Of a DNA stretch of 64,000 nt, positions 1 to 11,239 are shown in pieces. How positions within the stretch are numbered: the first letter of the stretch is position 1; every line of letters starts with the position of its first letter. The stretch lies in assembly GCF_016808095.1 (NCBI RefSeq), contig NC_068974.1:32286825-32350824 (forward strand), written 5' to 3'. Below the pieces are notes generated by a model that saw only the letters and a program-made list of their open reading frames with translations, did no database searches and was not told where the DNA came from. Both the position numbers and the translations under genes were made by a program. Source of the stretch: Vigna angularis. Taxonomy: Eukaryota; Streptophyta; Magnoliopsida; Fabales; Fabaceae.

Positions 1-115
1 TTTTCTGTAACTTTGTTGTTATTTCTTTTTATCAATGAGAATAACATTAAAGAAAATTGGCTCAGCCCAGATTTTAAGAAAATCCAGACAAGGCTTGAAA
101 AAAAGAAGAAAGGTC

Positions 116-543
116 ATTTCTTCGTGCATCCATATTTTACCAACCTGACCCCAATTTTCTCTAGCTGCACCCCCTAGCTGTCAAAATCCCACTTCTACCC
201 TCATGCATTGAAAACCTTAATTTTGTTTTCTCCCCATCTTTCCTTTTCTCATCTTTATGTTTTCCTTCACCTTAATTTTTTTTTATCTACTTCAGAGTGT
301 GAGGAGCTTTTTTCCCCATCCATCTTACCCTTCATTGTAGATCCATAAACAACATTGTGCTTTTTATATCATTTGTTATAAAAGGAAAAGGTTGGAGAGA
401 AATTACTCGGAGAAAAAAGAACTGGGATAAGAAAGGTAAAGATAGGAGAGAAAGGTAATTAGCTTTTTTTTTTGAGTGAGGGTGAAAGGGGAGTTATGAA
501 AGTTAGGGGGTGCAGCATGAAAAAATGGGGACAGGGAAGAAAT
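116..543. repeat. MITE-like element with inverted ends (candidate)
   Basis: The outer ends read ATTTCTTCGTGCATCC on the left and, inverted, GGGACAGGGAAGAAAT on the right. Inside them CTGCACCCCCTA near 166 faces TTAGGGGGTGCAG near 500. The TTCTTC...TGCACCCC motif recurs at 21762 and 22690. No clear target duplication was found, so the boundaries are approximate. Confidence 0.3.
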
Positions 544-1490
544 AGCCTAGTAAAAATGCTTCTGGCTGTAGCCCACTCCGACGTATAAAATTAACAATAA
601 GGGAATATTGGTAAATGCACTCCCAATTATACGAAGTACACCTCAAATTTTAAAAAGTTGAAAATTACATTTCAATTTTCTAAGCCTGACTTATCTTCAA
701 ATGCGAGTTTTAATTTTATTTACTATATATTTTTTTTACTCTTATAAAATTGATGATTACTATTTTAATATTTAATTTATAATAATATATGAAGATAATG
801 CTCTTCATACACAAATAATTTATTTTGCTTTTAATTATATTTTAAAATAAAAAATATTTGTAATAATCTATATACTATTATATAAAAAGGATTTCTCATT
901 AGTGTATACATTTTTTCTCCTTTTTACCCTTTAAATAATTATTTTTTAAAATTAAAATAATTATTTCACCAATTTTCCTTTTAAAGTTGATGTTTATTAT
1001 AATTGACATTTTTTATTTGAAATTTTTAAAATTTAATCATTATTTAAATTAAAATAATTATCTATAATAAATTCTAAAAGTAATTTATAGTTATTTTTTT
1101 TTATATAATTTTTATTATCATAAGAAAAAGTGAACATATAATATGTTCTCACTAGTAATATATAACCAGTCTATATTAATATTTCTATAATTATCTATAA
1201 AGAAAATTCTTTTTTTTCATTTCATGTATTAATTTTACCCTTTAAATAATTTTTTAAATTAAAATAATTATTTTATCAATATTACCTTTTAAGGAACATT
1301 TTTTTCGATTTGATCATTCTTTAAATTTAACTATTTTATAATTAAAAAGTTACCTACAAATTAAATAAATTTTGCATAGAGAAAAATTATAAAATTTATT
1401 TATATTTACTTTTATAATTATAATAATAATTATTTTATTATTTTTAATTATCATAGAAGAAAAGTGAACACATTCACCCGTTTTTATTAG

Positions 1491-1492
<2 letters not shown>

Positions 1493-1550
<58 letters not shown>
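1493..1550. repeat. (AT)n microsatellite followed by a poly-T run
   Basis: About 20 AT dinucleotides run to about 1534, followed by an uninterrupted run of T to about 1550. It sits in intergenic DNA. Confidence 0.95.
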
Positions 1551-1552
<2 letters not shown>

Positions 1553-2934
1553 CTAGTAAAGGATACCGTGCTAATCAGAACTTACCAGAAAAGTAAAAGA
1601 AATAAGTATATTTATAGTGTAGATTTTACACAAAAAACTGAAAATTACTCCTTATCTCTTTTCACTCATTCTTGCAAGTTTGTAATCTTGATTTCACTCA
1701 ATTAATATTCTTATTGTCCAATAATGATTGAGGAATGTTCTTTTTGAACAAAAATAATGCTCTAACAATGATTTTTGTGCTTTGAAAAAAATCACTCATT
1801 TATATATAAAAATCCATTATTGGTAATTTTAATTGAATATATAATTAACGTCGATTAAAAAGGGAAAGGTAGCCTTTCCTAATACTCATATTAAAAGATT
1901 TAACAATCAGTTAAGAACCTAGTTTCTATAATATATGCATTTTAATAGATTTAGCAATTAGTTAATTTCATCAGAAACATATAAGCATCATAAAAAAATA
2001 CTTTAACCATATTTGTAGCATCATCAAGAATATTTTCCTACTCATATTAGCTCTCCTATCAACAATTTATCCCTTTTTTTATGATGGCCAACCTTTGTGT
2101 TCCTGCATTCTGCATTCAATTTTCTCTCCCTTTGAACATTAACAAAAAATAAAATAGAAAACAACACATACTTGAAATGCATATATGACTAGTTTAGCCA
2201 AATGTACAACTAAACTAAAATTCCTAAATATAGCAAATATACAATCAGTAGTATGGTTATATTCCTAACATAGGAAGATGAAACCTGATTTGAAATCCAT
2301 GTTACAAATCTAAGTGTTACTTTTTTTCATATAATCTACTTGGTTATATTAATACTAACTTATGTTTCAAACGTTTTCAATTTAATTAGAGTTGTAGAGA
2401 AGTCTAAAACACAACAAATTCAAGTATTATATCCAAATGTTGAAAGTCATTCATCTTAAAGTTATTAATTTTCGCATATCAATCTATGACCTTGATATGT
2501 GATTATTTTTCATCGTGTTTAGTGTAACAAACAAAAAGATTTATAAAAATGTGACTATGAAATCATGTATTGGATAAAAATCATCATTTGAGCTATAATT
2601 AGAGATGATTGGACAAAAATAATATATATATATATATACACCTTTCATATATTAGAAATCACAACAAACTTTAATCATTAATATACATATATAATGAAGT
2701 TGTGTTATTTTTTCAACAGTTTAAGAATTTATTATCAATAACAAATGACGCTATGATGAAAATAAGACAAAAGTGAATCATGTATATATTAGAACGGTGG
2801 AGTTAGAATCTACAATAGCATTAAGACTTTGCTTGAAAACTATTTGGGACAATATTTTTATTATGAAAATTTTAGTTTTGATAACTTTAGTGTTAATAAT
2901 TACATTTTGTGTTAATAGCTTTAGTTTTAATATA

Positions 2935-3870
2935 GGGTTAGATATGTTTTTCGTCCCTTAAGTATCACACGATTTTGGTTTTAGTTCCTACTCGAAACTT
3001 TGATGGTTTTTAGTCCTCATAGTTTTGAAACTCTTACTATTAGTCCATGGTGTTAACTTTTGTTTGACGTGGCTAACGGTCAGCCCACGTGTCATGTCAC
3101 CTAACTACTTTTAATTGACGTGGCAGTAAAGGTGTGGTTGGTGTGGTTGTCGGTCGGCCTAGTGGGTGGTCGACCACTCGGTCTGGTGGTCGGCATGGTG
3201 GTCTTTGCCCATAACCGTTTGGCCTTTTCCCAACACCGTTCGGTCTTTCATGTATTGCACTGCACTCGTCACCATAACCGTTCGGTCTATGCCCAATACC
3301 GTTCGGTCTTTGCCCAATACCGTTCGGTCTTTGCCCAATACCGTTCGGTCTTTTTCCAATACCGTTCGGTCTTTGCCCAATACAGTTCGGTCTTTCATAT
3401 ATTGCACTCCACCCGTCACCATAACCGTTCGGTCTTTGACCAACACCGCTCGATCTTTTCGGAACACCGTTCGCTCTTTGACGAATATCGTTCGGTCTTT
3501 GCCCGATACCGTTTGGTCTTTCATATATTGCACTCCACACGTCACCATAACCGTTCAGTCTTTACCCAACACCGTTCAGTCTTTGCCCAATACGCACCAG
3601 GCCGACCGACCACCAGACATTGTGGCCGACCACCCACCAGGCCGACCGACCACCACACCTTTACTACCACGTCAATTAAAAGTAGTCAGGGAAGGTGGCA
3701 TCACACGTGGATTGGTCGTTAGCCACATCTACTAAAAGTTAAAGCCGTCTAATTTTAAGGATTAATAGTAAGAGTTTCAAAATTATGAGGACTGAAAACC
3801 ATCAAAGTTTCGAGTAGAGACTAAAACCAAAATCATGTGATACTTAAGAGACGAAAAACATATTTAACCC
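2935..3870. mobile_element. Mutator-like element, copy 1, with 9-bp TSD
   Basis: The element has long terminal inverted repeats of roughly 230 bp. The left begins GGGTTAGATATG and the right ends CATATTTAACCC. It is flanked by an exact 9-bp direct repeat TTTAATATA at 2926-2934 and 3871-3879, the size typical of Mutator-like elements. The interior is a degenerate tandem array of a 21-bp unit (CCGTTCGGTCTTTGCCCAATA). There is no transposase, so it is non-autonomous. The inverted repeats contain ACGT-core motifs (GACGTGGC near 3066 and 3117, CCACGTGT near 3086). Long open frames on both strands (3120-3722, 3166-3735, 3097-3540, 3159-3548) arise from the 21-bp periodicity and are not called as genes. 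Confidence 0.88.
3205..3595. repeat. 21-bp tandem array inside Mutator-like copy 1
   Basis: Repeats of an ACCGTTCGGTCTTTGCCCAAT-type unit are interrupted by longer spacers containing TATTGCACTCCAC and CGTCACCATAACC, giving a higher-order pattern of about 120-130 bp. Unit length is a multiple of three and units lack stop codons in several frames. Confidence 0.85.
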
Positions 3871-3879
3871 TTTAATATA

Positions 3880-4797
3880 TAATTTGTGATGGTAAATTTT
3901 CTGAATTGTGATGAAATAATTTCTATTTTTTAGGTTTGAATAATTTCTAAATGTAAACAAAACTTAAAAGAAAAAATAACATTTGATATTTGTTAGTGCA
4001 CTAACCAAACATTAGAGATCCTTAGCTTTGGACACTAACAAAAGTCAAATGTTACCTAATTTTAATTTAAGAAAAATGACATTAATTAAACGTTGATGTG
4101 TTGTGATGTCCGTAGTTTCTAACCATAACGTCAAAATTTTCTCTAACGTCAAAAGTAAAAAATGAAAAATTGTGGTAATATTTACCAACCACAGATATTT
4201 CAATTAACGTCTTTTTATTCATTTTTATATTCTTGAAACTGTTACCCATAATACCACGGTAAAAACATAAAAGTTATATATGTAACAATCTTTTTTAATA
4301 ATAAGAAAATAGTTATCATAATTAAAATAAAGTTGTCAAAATAATTATTGAAATAAAAGCAGTTACATAAAGTGTAGGATAAAATCTTCATACCAAAATA
4401 GAGTTATCACGCGTTTATATATTATTATAAATACTTAAATATTATTTTAGTTCCTAATTTTATACTTTGTTCAACTTGAGATTCAGATTTTTTATGTTTA
4501 ATATGATTTATATTTTGATAAATTTTGTTCAATTTGTTTTTTAGTTAATGTCAAGTTTTCAATCATATGTATTATGCGTAAGTTTATAGTTTTTAATATT
4601 TTTAATTTTTTATTAATATTTTTAAATTTTTCATAATTTAAGAAAATGTATTTATATGTCAAGTCGATATTGTATCACGTGTCGAGTCAGTCTTATATTC
4701 AATTTAGTTCTAATTTTCGTTAAGTTTGTTCAATTCAGTTTCAATTTTATCTCTCTAAATTTGGACAAAATTAAGTTTTATTAAATATTTTTTCATT
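3880..4797. other. Spacer between two Mutator-like copies
   Basis: AT-rich sequence with no gene, RNA or clear element. Short imperfect repeats are present only. Confidence 0.6.
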
Positions 4798-4807
4798 ATT
4801 TTTAAAC

Positions 4808-5518
4808 GGGTTAAATATGTTTTTTGTCCCTTAAGTATCACACGATTTTGGTTTTAGTCCTTACTCGAAACTTTGATGGTTTTTAGTCCTCATAGTTTTG
4901 AAAGTCTTACTATTAGTCCATGGTGTTAACTTTTGTTTGACGTGGCTAACGGTCAGCCCACGTGTCATGTCATCTAACTACTTTTAATTGACGTGGCAAT
5001 AAAGGTGTGGTGGTCGATCGACCTAGTGGGTAGTCGACTACTCAATCTGGTGGTCGCCATGGTGGTCTTTGCCCATAACCGTTCAGTCTTTTCCCAACAT
5101 CGTTCGGTCTTTCATATATTGCATTCCACTCGTCACCATAACCGTTCCGTTTTTGCCCAATACCGTTCGGTCTTTTCCAACACGTTCGGTCTTTGCCCAA
5201 TACCGTTCGGTCAGTCATATATTGAACCCGTCACTATAACCCGTCACCAGGCCGACCGACCAGCAGCCATTATGGCCGACTACCCACCAGACCGACCGAC
5301 CACCACACCTTTACTGCCACGTCAATTAAAAGTAATCAGAGAAGATGACATCACACGTGGGCAGGTTGTTAGCCACGTCAAACAAAAGTTAACGCCGTCC
5401 CATTTTAAGGACTAATAGTAAGAGTTTCAAAACTATGAGGATTAAAAACCATCAAAGTTTCGAGTAGAGACTAAAACCAAAATCGTTTGATACTTAAGAA
5501 CGAAAAACATATTTAACC
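4808..5518. mobile_element. Mutator-like element, copy 2, with 10-bp TSD
   Basis: This is a second, shorter member of the family at 2935. Its inverted repeats are nearly the same as copy 1 (starts GGGTTAAATATG, ends CATATTTAACC), and it is flanked by an exact 10-bp duplication ATTTTTAAAC at 4798-4807 and 5519-5528. The internal 21-bp array is reduced to a few units around 5075-5215. There is no transposase. The 140-aa open frame at 4993-5415 is repeat-derived. Confidence 0.88.
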
Positions 5519-5528
5519 ATTTTTAAAC

Positions 5529-5648
5529 TACCTCTACCGATATTATTCAAATATAATATTTATTTATTTATTTATTGAATCTATTAATATTTTTAAAATA
5601 TGAAAATGTCGTTTATAAATATTTATTGTTTTTCAAATATTTATTTTG

Positions 5649-5695
<47 letters not shown>

Positions 5696-6344
5696 GTGGT
5701 TAAAAATGAGTTACATTTATATTAATCTAACTATGCATTATGCATTATAGTTAATAAGGGTAGCATTTAATGTTTCTATACATTAAATTTATCAAATGTA
5801 ATGTAAACTTAACTAAAATAATATTATTAAATATGTGTAGCCGAATGTTGATGCGATATGTATTCTTTTACACTCAACATTTATTACTATGCAAATTTAA
5901 TTTAGTAATATTGTTTTTTTTAAGTTTGTTAAAAACTTAAATATATTTTCAGTACTTTAAATTGGACATTTATTTTTCACTTAATTAAAATTTATATTTT
6001 GCAGTCCTTTATTTCGTATATTGTTATTTGTTTAGTTATCTTGTACAGTGAATGATCAGCAAATGTCCATCAATTTTTGAAGAAGTTATGACCTTATCTC
6101 TTAGTTTGATTTTCCATTCTTCATTATTCGAACACTTATTTGTGTAATAAATACAATGGAGGAGTTACACCAGTTACCTTGGTCGTATTTAATTATATAA
6201 TAAAAATCTAACATCAATTAAATATCCAAATTAAAGTATAAAATAAATGAAAACTTTTCTTTATAAATTGATTTTTGTTAAACTAAATTTAAAATTTATT
6301 TTGCACAAAAATATTATGAATAAGTTTATTATAATTATTATATC
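5529..6344. other. AT-rich spacer with (AT)n at 5650-5692
   Basis: No gene was recognised. The only clear structure is a microsatellite of about 20 AT units. Confidence 0.7.
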
Positions 6345-6352
6345 ACTTGCTA

Positions 6353-6823
6353 GAACTGTCAAAATGGGTCACAGTCCGCGGGTCAATCCGGCCCACCACG
6401 GGTTTGAGCCGGATTGGGTTTGAAAAAATTATATCTATTTTATGCGGGTCAGATTTCAACCCGGCTCATGCGGGTTAAACCCGTGATGGGCCAGGTTGGT
6501 CCACCAACCCGCCTACCTAATTTTATTTTATTAAAATTTAATTTTAATTTTATAAAAATATTTATTATTTTGTTTTTATTTTAAAAAGTTATTTAAGTTC
6601 CTTATTTTCAAAATTGGAGTGAAATTTGTTTAGATTTGAATCATAGAAAGTTTGTAATTTTTTTTTATTTAAAAAAAAGTTTTAATTAAGTGAGCTAGTG
6701 AGCCAACCCGTGGTGGATCGAGGCGGGTTCGAATTTTTTGGCTCGCTAATAAATGAGCCGGGTTGGATTGACTCATTAAGTGATCAAGGTGGACCGAGTC
6801 GGATGACCCATTTTGACAGCTCT
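6353..6823. mobile_element. hAT-like non-autonomous DNA transposon with 8-bp TSD
   Basis: Imperfect terminal inverted repeats are seen: left GAACTGTCAAAATGGGTCA, right (inverted) AGAGCTGTCAAAATGGGTCA. The element is bordered by the exact 8-bp duplication ACTTGCTA at 6345-6352 and 6824-6831. An 8-bp duplication is characteristic of the hAT superfamily. The interior is rich in GGGTC/CGGGTT motifs next to both ends and has no transposase. The 62-aa open frame at 6698-6886 crosses the right end and is not a gene. Confidence 0.82.
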
Positions 6824-7309
6824 ACTTGCTATCAAATACCGTTAAAATACTTATATGTATTTTATCAACTGAAAATGAGTGAGTAAACTGGAAATTTTAT
6901 ATAAACTACAAATATGATTAAAGTTACAAGTGACTAAAAATTTCATTGATTTTGTTGTTAAATTAACTTCAAAGTCTATTTTTTTAAGATGATATTAAAA
7001 TATGTTGTAATAATATTTGTTTGGTGTATGAGATCATTTATTATCTATCAATCCATTTATTACACTCAAAATGTCCAATTCTCGTACTAAAAATGAAATA
7101 ATAATGTATAAGTGAACACATATATCATCTTATAAATAATATGTTTAAAGATAAATTATATTTAAAGTTCTAACATTTTTATAAATAAAATATTTGTTGG
7201 TGTTACATTATCACACCTTTAATTCAGATTTTGGAGTTTTAGAATAATGTTAGAAAAGTTAGGTGGGGTGATGTTTTTGCCACAATGCCATGTAATCTAA
7301 AGGGGTAAA

Positions 7310-7314
<5 letters not shown>

Positions 7315-7384
<70 letters not shown>
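7315..7384. repeat. (TA)n microsatellite
   Basis: About 35 uninterrupted TA units in a spacer between the hAT-like element and the third Mutator-like element. Confidence 0.97.
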
Positions 7385-7387
<3 letters not shown>

Positions 7388-7710
7388 GGAGAACTAAAAT
7401 TACTTGTGCCTCGTTTTTGAAGACTACAAATATATTTATGTTAATTTTAATAAAAATGTTAACAAAATTTATAAAATAATTATCTCAATTTAAAGAAAAA
7501 CAACCTTGTTTTATTTTAAAAATAGTGAGATTAAATTGAATAAAAAAATATAAAGACTAAACATATTTCACAATTTTCGAGTAACACGTAAAACACAGCA
7601 AAAATAAAATTATCAAGAAAAAAAAGTTAAAAAATTTTAAAAAATTACAAATTGACATATAATATTAAATTTAACACTAGTAATTCAGTAGTTATAAAAA
7701 AAAAAATCAA

Positions 7711-9003
7711 GGGTTAAATATGTTTTTCGTCCTTTAAGTATCACACGATTTTGGGTTTAGTCCCTATTTGAAACTTTTATTTCTTTTAGTCCTCTTAGTT
7801 TTGAAACTATTACAATTAGTCCTTAAAATTGAACGGCGTTAACTTTTGTTTGATGTGACAAACGGCGAGTCCACGTGTGAGGTCAGCAATGTCAACTTCT
7901 ATGTTAGGTGTCTGCCACGTATCTTTTCTTCTCTAAATCAGATTAGGGTTCTTCTATTCTGATTCATGATTTCACTGGAGCCGGTGGATTCATCGGCAGA
8001 TCCAAAGCAAGACCCAAAATCGCAAGCCCAAAAACACCCACGAAGGCCGCCTAATTCTGGTTCCTCTCCTTGAAAGCAGTCTCCCCTTCGACTGCTCTAC
8101 CTCTCCTCAAGCTCATCCTGTCTTCGCCAACACCGTCGAGGGCTTGCGCCCTTTCCTCTTCTCCCTCTCCGATTTCGGAACCCTCCCCGACAAGCCTCAC
8201 AAGAACATCGTAAGGATGCTCAAAGGGAAGCCCTTTCGCAAGCCCGACATCTCCGTCACCATTTAGGATCTGCTCGATAAGACCAAGAGCAAGGGCAAGG
8301 ATGGGTTGGTCGTCGATGTTGGTGCCAACGTGGGTATGACCACCTTCGTCGCCTCTGCCATGGGGTTTCAGGTTTTGGTGTTTGAGCCCGTGTTAGAGAA
8401 TTTGCAAAAGATCTGTGAAGGGATTTACTTCAACCGAGTTGCGGATTTGGTCATTGTGTTTGAGGCTGCTACGTTGGTAACATTACCGTTTACAAGGTTA
8501 TATTTCTTGCTTTATTTATTTTTTTAATTTAATTTTTATGTGCTATTTTTCGAGCTTGAATTGAATTTATGTTGTAGAAGCAAACTTGTTTTAGTTAGAT
8601 ACCAGTTCAGTTAGCTAAGAAAGAATCATTTGAAGTGCTTAGAGAGAAGAAACATAGAGAAAATTGTTGTTGATGGAAATAGATAAATTAATAAAAAACT
8701 ATTTCTATTAGTGGGAAGCAACACGCCTAGTGAAGTATTGGTAAACATCCCCAAAAATTATGGAAAATTTAGAAGGGAAAAGCACAGTAAGCATGTTTGA
8801 GGAAAAGAAAAAGATGGAATCCCGATCATCTATAGAATGCGATGGAAGCACAGAAGTTGGAACATGGAAAGATGAATCTGATCTTTTTTATCTGGCGGGA
8901 ATGGAAGAATTTGGTGCAAGGTACTGAAGCTCAAAAACATGGTCAGAAGGAAGGAGAGATATCTAATGTGCAAAAAAAGTAACTAGAAAGATGACATTAC
9001 ACG
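7711..9003. mobile_element. Truncated Mutator-like element carrying gene fragments
   Basis: The left end at 7711 starts GGGTTAAATATG and continues as the same kind of inverted repeat as the copies at 2935 and 4808, including GTCCACGTGTGAGGTC. A matching inverted piece GATGACATTACACGTGGACT occurs at 8984-9003, where homology stops. The outer part of the right repeat is therefore missing and no target duplication can be read. The interior contains a broken FkbM methyltransferase (separate entry) and unidentified exon-like text near 8700-8940. This fits a Pack-MULE-type gene capture; the right border is inferred. Confidence 0.6.
7990..8491 (+). pseudogene. FkbM-family SAM-dependent methyltransferase fragment
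   Basis: Conceptual translation gives a plant methyltransferase piece with the SAM-binding motif VVDVGANVGMTTF at about 8306-8345, followed by FEPVLENL and a region like the FkbM domain. The frame upstream (FLFSLSDFGTLPDKPH) is also recognisable. It is broken by an in-frame TAG at 8264-8266, an upstream TAA before the preserved segment, and a frameshift after EAA near 8470, where the expected VGNIT reading continues in another phase. Only the N-terminal part of the domain is present. GC content is much higher than the surroundings. It lies inside a Mutator-like element, so capture and decay is the likely origin. No product is expected. Confidence 0.75.
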
Positions 9004-9499
9004 TGGACTTAATAATTAATAATTAAAAATAATGATCAAATTAATAATTAAATGATAGTGATTTTTTAAATTACATAATAAATAAAAATATTTTAATAAT
9101 TTAAAATAATACACGTTAAACAAGACCAACCGTACATACTATAATTTAAAATATTATATTTATAAATGCCTACTATTTAAAAATACTCACGCAAATCAAA
9201 ACATGTCTCAGAGATAAAAAGTGAAGACAATATATACTTATAAAGAAAATTTATTCATTTTTTACATATTTTCTTTCTAATTTTATTCGTTAAGCAATAT
9301 TATTTTAAACAAAATAATTACATTTCTACTTTTATTCTTTTAATAATAACTAATTTAAATTTAATTATTTTTAAATTAAATAGTTATTGTAAAAACTAAA
9401 AAATAGAGGATCAGAGTTGATAGGTGTTTTAAAATAATGAGATTAAGTATTTTAATGTTAAAATAATTTTATAATATAAAAAAAATTTCATAAATTGGT

Positions 9500-11239
9500 C
9501 TCATTATCTAAAACATTTGTCATCTCTCTAAAACTCTTTCTGTGAAGTTTAGTGGTATAAAATTGATGTAGTTTTAGAAGAAAGGATTTTGGATGAGTTA
9601 TTGGTCGTTTTTAGTTTAAAAAGAGGTTTTGATAGGTGAGATTTTGATTTAAGGGTTAAAAGAGAAAAACTGAGTTATAGGATGTATTTGGTGATCAATT
9701 GAAACTTATTGGAACCTTAAGTTGGTAGAAATTTGTTATAAAAATGGTTGGTAGTCAATAGATTGTGTTTTGGATGGTTTTAAGTTTATTTTAAGGGTTT
9801 TGACTAGTGAGATTTTAAAATAGAATGTCTGAGGCAAATTGGAATATATAGGGTTTGTTGTTGGGTCATTTTACACTTGTTTAGATCCCTAAGTTGCTAA
9901 GTTATGTGTTAAAATTGGTAGAATTGATTTATGGTCTATATAGTGGTGTTTTAGTTGGCTTGAGTTGGAATTTCATGATAAAATGAGTTAAACTCGATTT
10001 GAGTTTGATCATATACACTTAGATAGGTCAATTGAGGCTTAGAATACCAAATAGAAGTGGTAAAAGTTGGTAGAAGTGCATAAGGTAGGACATGTGAGGT
10101 TTAGAGGGTGCAAATTCTACATAATTGGTTTTTTGCAGAATTCTACAAAGTGGTTGGGCAAGTATTTAGGATGTTTTCGCAATGAGTTTCAAAGGCTAGG
10201 TGAGCTAGCTCTTTAGGCTAGAGAAACTCTTTATTTGAGCTCTCGCTAGGGAACGAGATCTGCTAGTTGGACAAGCTTGTGCTCGTTGGGTGCCATGATT
10301 TTGGTGTTGGGTGAGTAGGTTTAGGCATTCTAGGTTGTTTTGTTTTCTTTTCTCTACTATGTTTGGATATAAATGGTATGATGTTTTATTGTATACTCAG
10401 TGATATGATTTGAACTACATGATGGTATGGAATTGTGATTTTAAGAGTTCTAAGGAAGAATTCTTAGTGGTGGTATCAAAGTGTTGTTGGTATGAATGTA
10501 GGAAGCTTAATCTTTGGGGTTATTCTAACACGCTAATGATCATTCATTCTCAATTAGAGAGGAGTGATGCATATGCTTTGAATAGTAGGAGGTCCTAGTC
10601 TAGATGATCCATTATGGCCTAAGACGCGGAATAAACCAACCTTGTGTGTGTGGTAAGGTTAAACCCATTAGCAATGACTCTACAAAGTAGTAGAGGCCAC
10701 CACAAGTGCATTACCCGCCATAGTTCGACATTCATACTATTCCCGGATGGTCAAGTATAGGTCAAAGGCATGAAATGTATATACTATGTTGCAATCTTAA
10801 TATACAACGTTTGATTAACTCTGTGTGAAATGTATATATGATGCAATCTTAATATACTATGTTGATTCTTTTTATCATTAACTTGCCCCTCTTGTGTGTT
10901 TCTTTGTTGGTTGTTATTGTGTGATTGATTCTATAGGGATGATCATATGGTGGATGTAAGCAGAGTGAGATGATATGTTTTGGAGCAAACTTTAGGTGGA
11001 AATGACATACATAGAGGCTTTAGTATATATTTGTATATATTTTTCTTTTGGTTGTTTTAAAGAACCAACTTTTAAGTAGTTTTGGTTTAGTAACTTGTAT
11101 ATAAAGTTTATTTGTAATTATGTTTTATATAACTATGATGCGACTTTATATTTTTATGCTTGTTAACTATTTTATTTTATTAATTATGTGATAACTTCTA
11201 TATAGTATTTATACTATTTAAAAGGAAAGGGATGTTACA
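9500..11239 (-). mobile_element. Diverged LTR related to the solo LTR at 24135, inverted
   Basis: The right end GGGATGTTACA at 11229-11239 is the reverse complement of the TGTAACATCCC start of the LTR at 24135. The segment about 10495-10760 matches the reverse complement of about 24600-24860 at many positions (for example TCTCAATTAGAGAGGA, AGTAGAGGCCACCAC, AAACCCATT.GCAATG). Its distance from the end (about 480-745 bp) equals that in the other copy. The left border was not found and no duplication is readable, so 9500 is approximate. The 62-aa frame at 10410 is not called. Confidence 0.55.

Larger units (their letters stand above)
1..2925. other. AT-rich intergenic spacer
   Basis: No gene was recognised. 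The sequence is strongly AT-rich. Two stretches near 880-1160 and 1230-1500 resemble each other (AT-rich text followed by 'aaaagtgaaca' and a short 'tagtaatatata' motif) and look like an old direct duplication. Short open frames here have no recognisable domain or coding character. Confidence 0.6.

Noticed and set aside
3120..3735. Overlapping open frames of 129-200 aa on both strands
   Set aside because: They follow the 21-bp repeat of a Mutator-like element and run into its inverted repeats. There is no domain and no splice-compatible neighbour.
8306..8527. Intact small methyltransferase gene
   Set aside because: The frame opens only after an in-frame TAG at 8264 and shifts phase after about 8470; it covers only part of the domain.
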